DNA from: Panonychus citri
Taxonomy: Eukaryota; Arthropoda; Arachnida; Trombidiformes; Tetranychidae
NCBI RefSeq assembly: GCF_014898815.1
Contig: NW_026515500.1
Span: 1,488,001-1,552,000 of the forward strand
Reading direction: 5' to 3'
Length of the DNA stretch: 64,000 nt
The position numbers and the translations under genes were made by a program. The notes beneath the pieces were generated by a model, which was not told the DNA's origin, did no database searches, and saw only the letters and a list, made by a program, of their open reading frames with translations. Each line of letters begins with the position of its first letter. Positions within the stretch are counted from its first letter, which is position 1. This document shows positions 37,539 through 51,036 of this stretch, in pieces.

Positions 37539-38263
37539 GGAGAGTCACTTGGATGATGGAAAATGATGATAAAAAGATGATTGTGAATAAAGATGAAAAT
37601 GAATGTTGTTCAATTGATGATCTCCATTGAAACTGAGCAAAATTGAACAATTGATAGCGAACCAAAGAGTTGATATAATCTTATGTCTCTCTCTCGATGC
37701 AGTTACATGTTCATCTTCAGGGGATGTCTGAGGTTCTGTCCGCTAGGGAGCAGAACTATTTTCAGTTTCGTTGAGAGTTTTTTTCATTTTCATGTAGGAA
37801 GTGTTTTCATCTAATTTATATGTTTTACTCTAATTATTTGTACTCTCATCAATATCATCATCAGGTTGTGATGATGATGAGTAAGACTTGAGGGAGAGAG
37901 AGATCGAAAAAGTTTGAAAATGATCAACTTCCGATTTTTCTGATTTCCTGTTTGAAAATCAATTTTTCCTTTTAATTCTAAAGTTAAATACGTAAATTGT
38001 TAATTGTTGGTTTAAATTTACGTCCATATGATTGTTTATTTCTAGGTAATATGATAGGTAAACAGGTAGATCGTTGATTGTTTACATGAAAAGGTAACAA
38101 GTGGTCAACGAATAGATTATCATGAAAGGGATGGAGATTAACTCTGATTTAATGGAATTCATTTCAACAACAAGTCTGAGCTTCATCATTATCGTTTTTA
38201 ATCAGATAGGCAGGGTTACAACTGACAATTAACCAAATATGGGTAAAAGGATATAAATAGTAA

Positions 38264-38284
<21 letters not shown>
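36755..38284. repeat. Tandem duplication, 765-bp unit
   Basis: CACTTGGATGATGGAAAATG at 36781 recurs at 37546, and the sequence stays essentially identical over the whole unit. The second unit ends in a (GA)n tract at about 38266-38296; the first ends in the tract at 37501-37531, so the duplication may have arisen by recombination between GA tracts. Each unit contains a more complex 100-bp island (about 36925-37020 and 37690-37785). Confidence 0.88.
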
Positions 38285-38300
<16 letters not shown>

Positions 38301-38423
38301 CTGATGAATGAAAAAAGAGAAAGAAAATTTTTTTTTCTATGAATGAAGATGCGTGGCTGGAGATGTTGGTACTTATGTGTGTGAGTGTATTTAGCGTGGG
38401 GGTACCACTTAAACCGACCTTAG
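38207..38423. repeat. Diverged repeat pair, copy 2 (upstream of talin)
   Basis: It starts CAGATAGGCAGGGTT and ends GCGTGGCTGGAGATGTTGGTAC then TTAAACCGACCTT, paralogous to 34965-35275. One copy lies inside talin intron 1 and the other upstream. Confidence 0.7.
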
Positions 38424-38513
38424 ATTATCATCCTTTCATCTTAATCTTTTCATCAATATTTTTCTCTTACTGGAGTTTATTAATATTTGAATAGAAAATG
38501 AAACTTACTTAAA

Positions 38514-40665
38514 TTCCGGTGGAAAAGTAATCGTGACAATTACGAGTTTGTGACATTTTTCCTTCTTCTCCTTAGTCCATAGAGTTAATTGTTCATCTTC
38601 CAACTTAGTCAATTCTCAAAATGCTGATAATTTTTTTATTTTTCGGCTCTTGATTTACGTTTATTTCGTTTGGGTGTTTTTCTTTCTTTCTGCTGTTAAA
38701 TCGGAGGCCAGTCAAGGTGAAGATTTACCTTCAACTGAGTGGGTGCTGGAAACGTTGTCTTTCCGGTTTTAAATTGATACCATTCGATTGTATTGTAAGC
38801 GGAATCAACTCTCTCATCTAACATCTTCTTCTCTTAATATGTTCAGTTATTGTTTTTCGTTTATTCTAATAACAATTAACATTGGAATTTCTTCTTCAAG
38901 GAGAATTCATCCTTCTAGGGGCACAACGTTTTTCGGGAATCATCACTTTGGATTTAATCATCATCATGATGACAAGGAAGAGAGAGAGAGAGAGAAAGTT
39001 TGTAAAATGCTTACGTTCGAGCGGGAAGATAGTTGAGTGACATCGAGTTCGAGTTTATAAATTCTGTTTATTGATTCACAAGAACAAATAATTTGGTTGG
39101 TTGATTTAATTTCATTTGAACTGTTCAGTGAGAAAACTTGAGAACTTTATATTAAAATGATAATTGAAACACAAAGAGAAAAAGTTTATAGGCAAAGAAT
39201 TGGATGATTTTGGATTTCGAACTTGGAATGTACTAGATTAACTTGTAGTTCGAAGATGAGTACACAAAAAGAGTTTTTAGAAATCACAACACTTCAGTTT
39301 ATAGAAGAAGAGAATTGGGTGGAAAGAGTGATGGTGAGGGAGTCGAATGATTCTAAGGAAAAATGGAAAACGAAAGAAAAAGAGGAAAAGAAAAAAGATT
39401 CGAGGTTGACAATAGTAGAATTTCAAGTGATCTCCCACTTCGAACTAAGGTTGTAATATAAACTTGAATCGAACTTTTCCCTTTGGAATATCTTTCTCTT
39501 CCATGAGAAAATGTTGAATATTCGATAAAAAGAATCGCGCAAGTCAGAATTTCTATGGATAAAGAATAGAGAATCATTTTCGATTGGCTGTTCTTCCAAG
39601 AAGAGGTAATTCTTCCGCCACCTCCTTCTTATCATCATCATTCTCTCTCTTTCTTGCTCTCTTACACTCCTAAGGTTTTTCTCATTGTGAGTTCTCTTCC
39701 ATATCATTCCCTGTTCTTCCACTCCCTTACCTTATCTTCTTATCTCTTTCTCCATTATTTCTACTAGAAGAAGATAGAAAAAGGTGGAGTTGAAAGAGAA
39801 TCGGAAGATAAATAAGTTCCAAGGAAATTCCGAGAATCTCCTTCCCTGTAACATTAAAGGAGAAAAAATTAGCCACCTTTTTGCTCTCTTTTTCTCTTTC
39901 TTTTCGGTTTTCTGAGTTCATTTAGCTTCCTATCTTCCACCGAGGACACACCTTATTATCTTCATCTTAGAATTCTTGTTGAGAGCAATCTCAGTGTTGC
40001 CATTTTCTTCCTGAGTCAATGAAGATATCGTATTGTAAATCTTTCACCTTCTCTGAAAATTGTGAGAAGTAAAAACTTGTTCTCTATTCATATCTATTGA
40101 ACTTTTCATGTGTAGATTATCTCTTGATGAGAAGTAGAGCATTTATCATCTTTTCTTTACGAACATTATCACACCATCACATTTGAAACTCAGAGCTAAT
40201 CATTAATTTCTGTTCTTTTCATCATTATCTATTTCTTCATGACAAATTCTTAGCGTGAATAAGGAACAGAGATAGAAGATAAAAAAAGATCCAAAACAAA
40301 AAGATGATTTGGAAAGAAGGAGAGAAAAAATTCATATCTAAAGAAAAAGTTCATTCATCAATTGGGTGAGATAAGAAAAAGTTCTGGTACTTTTTCTGTC
40401 AATTCTCCTCAATCATTCAACTGTCCAGGAGATAGAAAGTTACATTAAAATAAGATTAAAGGAATAGAATTCAAAAGTGACCAAGATAATGGAAAAGAAA
40501 ACGAATCCATTTTTGCATCAATTTCTTTTCTATTTAATTTGGCGAAGAGAAAATTTCTCTCTTTTTATTCTTTTACTTCTCTTCCATTTCATCTTTTTCC
40601 TCATCTTCTCGGGACTTTTAGCTTATTTGATTCGAGTGAAACTCCATAAATCAGAGGAATAACAT

Positions 40666-40718
<53 letters not shown>

Positions 40719-41586
40719 ATAGAAAGTAAGAGGATACACATAACACTCAACAAGAAGAGAACAACTTGATCCTAAACTCCAATTCAATCAATGGAATGAC
40801 AAAGATGATACTTAGATGATGAGAAGAGAGAGAGAGAGGAGATGAAAAGAAACTCAAGAAGAATATGGAGTAGAATTAATCGATGAACCTTCATGTAGTA
40901 TCTTTCCATAGATGTAGCAAGAAGAAAAGAAAATAGAAAAATATTCGAAAGGGAATGAAAAGAAGCGAAAAGAGAAACTCAGAGAAATTGAAGAAATTGA
41001 ATATGAGTAAATATACTGAGACAGAATCTCCATGTCCCGGGATGTTACGAAAGGAAGGAAGTGAAGAAAAAAAAAGAATAGAAAAAGAAATACACTTTCT
41101 TCGTTCTAATGATAATGTTAATAATAACAATGATTGTGATGATGATGAGGATGAAAAAGTAACAAAAAAATGAAGAAAGAAAAAGATTCATAACAATACA
41201 AGTGATGGATAAAAAAAGAGATGAGGATAAACTGATGCAGCATCTTTGGGATGAAGGAAGTGATTGTAAGAGGAAAATGTTGACGTTGTTTATGGTCCGA
41301 GGAGTGCAAATGGATCACTTAAGGTTGTTATTGCCTCTGTTGATTATTTCATCCAAATATATTATCATCATCATCTCCATTATTGTGATTAGCAGGACAG
41401 TAAATGGTTAATATTTTTATTCCCAGAGACATAAATCCCTTTGCATCCCTTTTCTGTTGTATCAACTCCGATGGTGGCGGTGGATTAGTAATAAACATGA
41501 TAAAACCCTCCAAGCACCAACATGACGCTCTCATCATCATCATCATCTTTATCTTCATCCTTCCTTTTATCTCTATCACTCTATTG

Positions 41587-41617
<31 letters not shown>

Positions 41618-41715
41618 GATAACCTTATTAATCTTGACTTTTGTATTCACTTTTTTTCATCTTCTCATCAATAGGTCAAGTTGATCACTTTTTTCTCTCT
41701 CTCTCTCTCTCTCTC
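38514..41715. other. Purine/pyrimidine-rich gene-poor region
   Basis: Dominated by GA- and CT-rich simple sequence, including (GA)n at 40669-40716 and (CT)n at about 41589-41615 and 41694-41713. Many short open frames exist on both strands, but all are low-complexity. I see no gene. Confidence 0.5.
40669..40716. repeat. (GA)n microsatellite
   Basis: About 24 GA units in a purine-rich region. Confidence 0.9.
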
Positions 41716-44700
41716 ATCGATTTTGTACAATTTTCATATTCTATTCTATTGAGAGGAAGTTTAAATAATAACCACAATATAACATCAATTATATCAAAGT
41801 GAATATCAACTAATCCTCAAAGGGATTGATAATATTATTATTATCCAATCAATTGATTAACATTCAAGTGGATGGTGAATTAGGATGCGGATAAAATCAC
41901 AACAAACGTTCAATGTTGTTAAATGTTCACATGTTAACACATCAATTTAAATGTAAATCAACAAATTAGAAATTTAATTTTCATCATCATCAGTGAGAAA
42001 GAAAGAGAAGAGAAGAGAGAGAGAGAGAGATCATTATAAAGATGAGGATGCTTTTTGGGCGTTGGTCTATGCAACTACTGATACAATTGAGTCAAAGTCC
42101 TTTTAATCCTTAAGATTGTAAACAAAATGAAGATACAATTAAAAAGATTAACATTAATCCGGATTGTGTATCTTTTTATTATCATAATAATATAATTAAC
42201 CAATGAGAAGATTATCTGAGGATTAACATGATTAACTGATTTTACAAAAGGATTTCATTGAAATTCACTACAATTAAATGATTGTTACTTTTTTTTGTTT
42301 ATCAAGCTGTTTTAATTGTGAAGCAATTAGGATTATCTACTTAATCCAGTAATTGTCAATGAATTGTTCAGTTTCAAACTAATCTGGTTGTTGAAAATTA
42401 TATAAACGTTATATCATTAAATTAATTAACTAATCAAAGCTGATTCGTGGTAATCAAGGTTAACTAATATTTTATTCAATAATAAGCTTTTTTGTTAACA
42501 ACAATTTAAGTTAATCAACAAACAAGTTGGAAGTTGATTGTCATAAGATTGTGTTAGTTAAGTTAATTGTAGACAAACCTTGAAAAAGGTAAACAAACAA
42601 CTTAAGGTTTAACCTTGATTAAATTAACAAGATTGTTAACTAATCAACTTGATTCTCATGTTAATCAATTTTAATTTAATTCATTCAAATGTTTCAATTT
42701 TCAATTGTTATCAAATTTCTGATGATTCAATTCAATCACCAAATAGTTGTAAGGTAAATGATTTAGTTGATTGTTTACTTTCATTGATTTTGATTACAAT
42801 CCAACAACAATTAAATGATTAGTTGAACCTTTTTTTTGATTATTTTGTGATTGATTTAACCTTCATGATAATATCATCATGTTAATCATAATCAAATTGA
42901 TTAATTGCTTATTTCCGATGTATAAATGAACAAGATCTTAATTGTTACACAATTTAATTGAGAGAAAAAAAGTTTCAGTTTCAATTTAAAGCTCTCAGTT
43001 AATTACTAGTTATCAGTTAATCAGTTTCAATGAGTTTTAATTAGTGTAGGAGTAAAAAGTTAAGTTGAAATCAGTTAATTGTTGTTGGTAAGTAACCAAG
43101 TAAATGCAATTGAGATAATTGAATAATATAAACTGGAATTCATGATGAAACTGAGTCGCCATTTAATCAGCCTTTCATTGAGTATATGTTGAGTTCGTCG
43201 CCATCTTGGATTCTCATGAATCTTCACCATGAACGAAGCTCATTTTATATCAGATTAGAACTGAGTTCCTATCATGATGATCATGATCACGAAATGTCAT
43301 TGGCCGAGAAGATGAAAATAGGAGAAGCCTGGAAATGGATAAACATTGAATAGAAACTGAATTAATCAGAGATTGCGTATTAAACTATTATGATTAACAT
43401 GTAACAATTGATTATCCAATTGCTTAATTTTACTATTAAATGATAATTAGTTAATGATAATCAATCAACACTCCAAACAATTTGAATCATTAGTTAACAT
43501 TAAGCCAGAAAAAGTGAATAAAATAATAATATTATTTTGTTTTCAGAATTTGGTAATTACAATTTCATAACTTTTTCTGTTCTAATTTTTTTTTCTTGCT
43601 CTTTTCGCAATCACTGTGATTAAATCAATCAAAATGATTAAGTGATCATGTTAATCTATTGATAGTAAATGTTAACACAATTAACTTTGTTGTGTATTTA
43701 ATAAGTTGATGTTATTTAAACTTGAACATCAGAATCACTTCTCAAGATTAAGTTAATCCAGGAAAAAGCAGTAAAACTTTATATTAATATTGTGAATTGA
43801 ATTAAGTGGTTACTGTGTTTACATTAAATATACAATGATGATGATGATGATGATGGTAAAGATGAAGATGAAAAAAAGATGAGGATGAAAAGTAAGCAAA
43901 ACCTACAGAGGAAGAAAAAAAAATAACTGTAACCTTACAAGAAGATTTGATCAACAAAGTGGCAAAAATGTCAATGTGGTTTCAACATAATCTCAATCAA
44001 TACAATAATAAGAGGGATGAAGATGATAATTATGATGATGAAAAGGATGATGATGAGGAGAGGAAACTGAATATATATGAAAATAGATGTACAGTTAACA
44101 TAATTAAGCTGAGTGACCTGTGATCGATGTTGACCCTTGGATGATTTAATCCCATTCACACAAGTTGATTACTGAAATATTATCAGAAAAATGTTTCCAA
44201 ACTATTAAAGTATAATAACAATTGAGATTATTATTATCATTGATTTGGTATGGATATTGATCATTATTATGATTGGAAAGTTTAATTGTATTAACTGTTT
44301 CAAATTGAAGTTATCAATCAATGATGAGCATTATATTGTATTTAAAAAGTGATTTAATGATTTAGAAATTGTTAAAGGAGAAAGATGATCAAAGAGGAGG
44401 TAGAGGGTGGAAATTGATGATGGGATGAGGATGAGGATGATGATGAAGATGAAGATGATGCAAATAACATTGAGATTGATTGTTAACATTGACAATCTAA
44501 TGAATAAGTTGGGAGGGAAATGAATTATAACTGGGAGTGAATAACAACATCAATGGGATTGACATTGACTCTTGACAAGATACTCGGATGAAAAGGATGA
44601 TAAAGAAAGAAACAATGAAGATAAAGATGAAAATGTCTTCAGAGTTTTCCATCACTAAGATGGACAGTCCATTGGGTCAGTACAAATATTAAAAGAGAGA

Positions 44701-47700
44701 GAGAGAGAGAGAAATCGAAAGTGGAAAAAAGTTGTAAAAGAAAATAATATAATCTTTTCATATTGATTATCTTTCCATTCCAATCTTTTAATTGTGCTGA
44801 TAAATTTTCTGATTGTAAATTCCAAGTGCAATTTAATTCGATAACAATTGGATTAATAGGAAGTTAAATTTGATGATAATTCAAATGATTCAACTGATAT
44901 TGTATTGAGAAAATTATTATTATTTTCATCCTCATTTTCATCTTCTCACTTATCAAGATTATCTTTATCATTCTGTTTACATTTCGATATAAATAATGAA
45001 CAATATAAATGTCCAAATGTCGCATTGACCATTTATAACCTTATCATCTTTTCACATAACAATAAGAATGATAATATTTGCAAGTTTATGAAGATTTATC
45101 ATCAGCATCACTTAATTTTATCTCATTATCCTTATCATCTTCATCTTCATCATTGACCATTTACCTTATTATTTTTAAAGCTTAATAAACGTTGAGCAAA
45201 AACAACCAGAAAAATTTCATCCTCATCCTGAAAGTTATTTTAATCATCATCAAATTTAAACACATCTCACTTGATTAACTAATCGTTAATCATTATCCCT
45301 GCATCAATCAATACCATTAATAGTAAACCATAAACCACAATTTAACCTTTGAATTTAATTTCACTCTCGGCAATTTGAATGTCAACCTGCTGAGGATAAG
45401 GTGAAATCGTATTGATCTAATTAATTGATTGGTAATCAATATAATCAACAAGATGGTGATGATAATGATCATGTCGATTAAGATGAGCATGTCATCAGCT
45501 CTGCAAAGCATCATGAAGATGATGAGTAAAAAAGTGATGCGGATGAAGATGCTTCTTATAGGATTTTGGAATAGAAAAAAAAATTCTGTTCTCTCTCCAT
45601 GGAAGATGAAAATATTATGAATTAAATTTTTTCCATTTGATTTCTATTCTAATTCATTAAGACAATCAGATAATTTATTATTTTATTATTATTAAATTTC
45701 TGTTAAAATGAAATGATCATTATCTCAAAAGTCATAAGCATCCATTTGGAAGATGAAAATTTAGATGAAGATGAAAAAAAATATATAAACATAACAATGG
45801 AAAAATTTTGCATCCTCATCACTTTTAATCCTATTTGGTGAATGATTAAGTTGATTGTTGGATTGGAAAATAATTTAATTTAATTTGATAAATGATATTT
45901 GGTTGGTGAGGATAACATTTACATTAGATTAAGCTTTTGATAATGTTAATATCATGTTGATGTTTATTAAAATAAATTGTTGCTATTAAATTTCATTTAA
46001 ACACCTCAATCAAATTAACCATAAAAATAACAATCAATGAATGAATTAGTGATTGATAATAATAGTTACTCAACAATTAAACAAGTGAAAATTGAAACAA
46101 TTTCAACAATGATCCTTATGAATGATGATGAGACACAATTATGAGAGTAAAGGTTTACGACAATTAAGTTAATTGTTACGAAATTATGAAGAAAGAAAAT
46201 TTTAAATTTTATTATATCATTAACGGTACTTTTTCCAGTATCATCAATATCAAAGTGATGACATTTTTATTGTCCACTTTAGAGAGTAAGAAGTAAAGTC
46301 TTTTAAAAAGATGTCATTTTTATATCTTCCTTTTATCATCATCATCATCTTCTTCTTCATCTTCATCCCATTATCTTCATCAGGAGCAGTTTCAATTAGA
46401 AGATGAGAAAACATTAACTGAAGATGAAGATGAAGAAACTTCCGTTATAAACATATCACAATGGACTTTATTCAACTGATGAAATGAGATGAAGGATGAT
46501 GATGATGATTGGACTTCTCATCATCTTGCAAAAAGAAAATGTTATCCTTTCATCTTCCTTATCATCATTATCTTCTTATTCATACCCTCAGTTGGGTCTC
46601 TCTCTCATCATCATACGACTCATTTAGTTTTTACCGTTATTATTACAAATACATTTCAATGGACCAAAAGACTTCAATTAATCTTATCATTTAGTATCAT
46701 CATTTTGGATTAACTTTCATTCATCTTGTTGTTGTTTTTTTAATTGTAATCATCTCAATGTCCATTAGTTAATTATCATTGCAACTCTTTTGTTTTTTGC
46801 TTCTTTCTAATCAACAATTTAATCCAAATTTGTCCACATACGCAAATTGATGGTAGAGTAAATTTAACTGTTCATTTTGATTTAATTGTGCGTCTACATT
46901 GATTGTGATTAACTTTTTTTCCTTCACAATTTGATTAATCTTCTTATAGATCACGTTTTTGAGTTAGTTAATTGTTTATCTAACTGACCTGTTCTTGACA
47001 GATCTCATTTAGACCCGGTATCATTTGGCTTATTGGTTAATCTACTTTTAATCCAGTTAGTAAATTAACATTTGATTATCTAATTAGATGATTCATTTGA
47101 CTGGTTATTGAGCAAGAGCATTTTTTTCAAACTTCAATTTATCACATTGAGTAGTTTTTTTTTTGATAATCAGTTCTGATTGTTTCAAATTGTATTCAAA
47201 GTTTTGAACAATTAATGGGAATTGATTAGGTTTCACTTGTGTGATTGAATTTGTACATTTTCAACAGTAATTAACTTGATTGCTTTGGGCTAGATAACAA
47301 CATGATTGGCAGAATATCAAAAATGTTTACAAAAATAATCATATTCTTTGTAGGAAAATCAATAATTCATAAGGGGAGAGAAAAAATAGATTTTCAAGAT
47401 GATTTAAATATCTTTACAATTTAGAACGAAAAAATTAAGACGATTGTGAACATTTCGATGCTCGAAAAAGAGAGAGAGAGAGAAAGAAAAAGAGAGAGAT
47501 ACAAAAGATGAATAGAAAATGTTCAGATAGAGCGATCGATCTTTGAGAAGAGAAAAAAATAATATTCGATTGGATATTGATGATTAACACTGATTAACAC
47601 AATGGAAAGTCGGACTAGAGATTATCTCTGTGATGGGAGGTCAGGCAAGATTGACGATGGCGATGAGAAGGATAAACAAAATTTTTATGGAAGAAAACAA

Positions 47701-47791
47701 AAAGTTGATGTAACCAGAATGAGAGATGAAAATCAGGATAAAAGCGCCAATGATTATCATGGATAAATGAGATACACTGTTGGTGAATAAA
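41716..47791. other. 6-kb gene desert
   Basis: AT-rich DNA with TTAATTG/CAATTAA words and CAT/GAT tracts. No credible ORF is present. One less repetitive island at about 43140-43330 includes a perfect YY1-type word (43199-43209). B3GALNT2 ends at the right border. Confidence 0.5.
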
Positions 47792-49911
47792 TCAAACAGT
47801 TAACAGGCGTTGATGTTTCTCAGATGATTTTATCTTGTTAAATTGTAATAACTGTGACGAATTAAGTTGACATAAAGCGAGTAGCCCATCCCGAGGAGAA
47901 TCCTCAGCACATGCCCAATCAGAATCCTATGGAATTAAATAGATAACAAAAGTCAATCAATTCATTTTCATCTTCATCATTTGTTGTAAATAAACAGCAA
48001 AAGTATAAGTGTTCATGTTGTTACCATGAAATAGGTTGGAAGGATAGACGATAACCAGATTCCCATGGAAACATCTTCGCCCTTAGGGTAGGAAAGTGAG
48101 AGAGAGAGAAAATATTTAAATGATTAACTTGGACAATCAATTGATCTTTAAACTAAATTAGATTTTCTTACTTGATAGTAGTGAAGATAATCTTTATTAC
48201 TGTTAATCCATTTGGCGATATCAATTGATATTACATAACCAGAACCACAAGCGAATGATGGATAAACAGAACCAGGGAAATCATTTTCAGACCATTTACC
48301 ATAGATATTGATTAAATTGTTCCGCCTGAAACTGTTTAGTAATTGATATTCACAATTAGTTGACAGTTGATTTTACTTTTTGCTTCATTGTGTTGACCAT
48401 CACTTACTTTCCCCACCAAATTGATTCTCGACTGGTCAGTAATTTAATCTTAGAAGTTACTTTTTCCAAATCAATGAAACAATCATCATCAGTTTTCAAG
48501 ATGAAATCAGCAAATTGTAATGATGATGATGATGATGAGACTATCCTATTGATGAAAAACAAAAGTTTACAGTTAAATTAATGAGTTTATGATCAGTTGA
48601 TTACTTGGACTCACCAACTAATAGCATTGACTAATTTTCTTGGTAAATTACGATAAATATCAACATTATCAACCAAAATTATATCATTGAATTGATTGAT
48701 TTCATCTTGTAATTTACTTTCTATCAGATTTAATTGATTAATGTGATTTGTATGGACTTTTTTTGCATCCCTAATGATTTTCCGATATTCATCTTGATCT
48801 GATTAAAGAAAAACAAAGAAATTAGTATAATAATAATGATTTAATCAAGATAGAGTTCAAGTGCATGATTAGTATTATTATTACCTGATAATTCAACCAC
48901 AAATGATGTTTTCACTTGATCATTTCCGTTGAATTTTTTTGACTCAAAATCATTAAGATCATTATAAACCTGAAGTAAGAAAAATAAGAGATTATTTCAA
49001 TTCTGATGCTAAATTTACTGATCAATCTGATTGAATGATCAATAGGAAACAAGGTTAATCACTAACCCTAAGTGTTTGAGTGAGTTTTGTAAATTGATTC
49101 CAATAGTTAATTTGTTTGGGTTGACAATTGGAATCATCTTTTCCGGTTGCAATCAGTAATCCAATGAATCCTTTTGGAAGAAGTAAAATGGGCGAGGCAT
49201 CTTGATAATTATATCCATGGAACTGACCACTTACTGACCCAAAGCTTTGATTATATAAAATTTCCTATGGAAAAATAGATTAACCGAGAAGAAAAAATTA
49301 GAAATCAAATTGAACAAACTAGACTTTGACTCTCTCACCTGAGTTATCACATTGGTCAGAATTATATTATCACAGGTACATGAGGCCAGGCAACCGATAC
49401 GTTTCAATAAGAGATCATGATGAACCTGAAAGAGCAAAAAATAAGGATAAATTTCATGATAATTGTTGTATAATTGTGATTGAATAGTTTACCTTGAATG
49501 AGAATCCATTGAAAATGATGAGCCGTTCAGGTGAATTGATTGATACCTGAAGATGACTGGAAATGTTTGTCTTTAAATCTTCCGTTTCATTATGGACCAA
49601 AGATGAGCAACCAAATTTGTCTTCAAGATAATCTTTGGGTACCTGACAATCAGAATTGCCAAGAACAAAGTAAGATTTAATTGTCACCCCAAGATAATCA
49701 ACACTCTTAACCCATGATTCCCTCAACACTTTTCTTGCATTAAAATTGGATCGACTTGAAAGAATCAAAACAATCAAGTGAATAGTTTCATTTTTTCAGA
49801 AAATAGTAGCAAATCATTTCTACCATGATCACTGAGTAACCTGTAAACAGATAAACTGATGAAAATCACAATTAAAGATGAAATTAATAACCATTGGTAA
49901 GAAAATAACAT
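47792..49911 (-). CDS. B3GALNT2: B3GALNT2-like GT31 glycosyltransferase, one-base frameshift
   Basis: Nine minus-strand exons: 49493-49911, 49339-49425, 49067-49264, 48885-48969, 48615-48798, 48408-48545, 48172-48325, 48025-48081, 47792-47926. The first exon starts with a type II anchor (SYQWLLISSLIVIFISLSVY). About 40 codons later the frame breaks at a run of six T on the plus strand (49791-49796); one more base there would make it continuous, giving about 485 residues (human about 500). After it: IVLILSSRSNFNARKVLRES, later FILKTDDDCFIDLEK (the DxD-type metal site), YPSFACGSGYVIS and GEDVSMGIW. B3GALNT2 adds beta-1,3-GalNAc in the ER to O-mannosyl glycans of alpha-dystroglycan, the pathway FKRP acts in. 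The shift may be a sequence error or a true mutation. Confidence 0.85.
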
Positions 49912-51036
49912 AACACAAACCAACAATTAACTCTCATATGTTTACATTTATAGAGAGATTGAAAAGGTTCAATAGTTACAAAAGGTGAGAAAATTATTTA
50001 AACACTGTAAAGATTATCACGATAATAGATTATTTAATAACAGTGTCTAAAGAAAATCATGGTTCAATGATGGAGATAAATTGTCACAATCAATTTAAGT
50101 TAATTAATGTTCATCATAAACACAATGTTTACATTAAGAGAAAAGCTAAAAACTGGTTAACATTTACCAGTTTCATGTTCGCTGCTTTTTATGCCGAAAA
50201 TTATTCTCTTTATGCTTTATGCTTTTCTTCTTTTCCATTGGTTTTCATGTTAACTGAGAAAAAGAATAAATGGTAAAAAGCATAAGCGCACAATTCGAAA
50301 GCATAATTGGCATAATTCTTATGCTGTTTATAAGTCGAGTTAATGTTTTTTACCATTAACACTTTTCATCTTCCAACAATCAACTTTAATTTTCTTCTCT
50401 ACTTTAACCATGATTTAGTTAATTGTTAACTTGTTGTTTACCTGGAAAAAGTATATTTGTTGTACATGTTGATTATTCAACAAGTCATTTAATTGAATTT
50501 AATTTCTATCTCCATCTTCATCTATCTTGGTGTCTCTCTGTTTATTATTTTGTTTTTGGTTCTTCCAATGTTTTCAAATCTTTTAATTGTGACTTTAATT
50601 TAATTATTTTGGTGCCATTTAAAGGTAAATTGGACTATCTTAATCACAATTTATCTGGTAATTGATAGTTAATTCTAATATTCTATCAACGATTTACTCA
50701 GATCTGGTTAATCTCTTTGTGTCTGTGGTTTTCTTTTTTTGGGCTTCCATTTTAATCGCCATCTTAAAACCCGGTAATTTGTTTTTTCTATTTCATTTAA
50801 TTCTTTCAACTAATTACTCTTCTTCTTTAATTTAATAATCAACAAGTTTACATATTGAAAGGTGACAATCACAAGATATTTTTCAGAGTTCGTCTCATCT
50901 TCTGGTTGTAAATTCAGCTTGAGCTTGTTTATTTAACCCGAACTCTAGTAATGAGATGTAAACAGTTAATTGTGGTTTTTTAGTCTATTTTTGATACTTT
51001 AGCTTTTGGAATCAAAGATAATTCATAGGAATTACC
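49912..51036. promoter_or_regulatory. Divergent spacer between B3GALNT2 and lysyl hydroxylase
   Basis: A 1.1-kb spacer between genes transcribed in opposite directions. It must contain both 5' regions. Open frames at 50043-50276 and 50423-50665 have no recognisable protein signature. No distinct motif stands out. Confidence 0.45.

Larger units (their letters stand above)
35524..38513. other. Talin upstream region with tandem duplications
   Basis: The region upstream of the talin start holds no convincing gene. It is built largely from two tandem duplications (379-bp and 765-bp units) and a diverged copy of part of talin intron 1. It should contain the talin promoter and non-coding first exon(s), but I cannot place them. 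Confidence 0.55.

Noticed and set aside
38514..38620. Minus-strand 36-codon stretch ending at a GTAAGT donor (reads LTLWTKEKKEKCHKLVIV)
   Set aside because: It looked like a possible upstream talin exon, but it does not resemble the F0 fold and its phase does not join the first talin exon in frame. It could be a non-coding first exon; not supported enough to list.
38788..39036. 82-codon plus frame with a hydrophobic N-terminus
   Set aside because: The C-terminal half is His/Glu low complexity, and no family is recognisable.
45429..45620. Met-rich 63-codon frame in the gene desert
   Set aside because: Translation of ATG/GAT repeats, not a gene.
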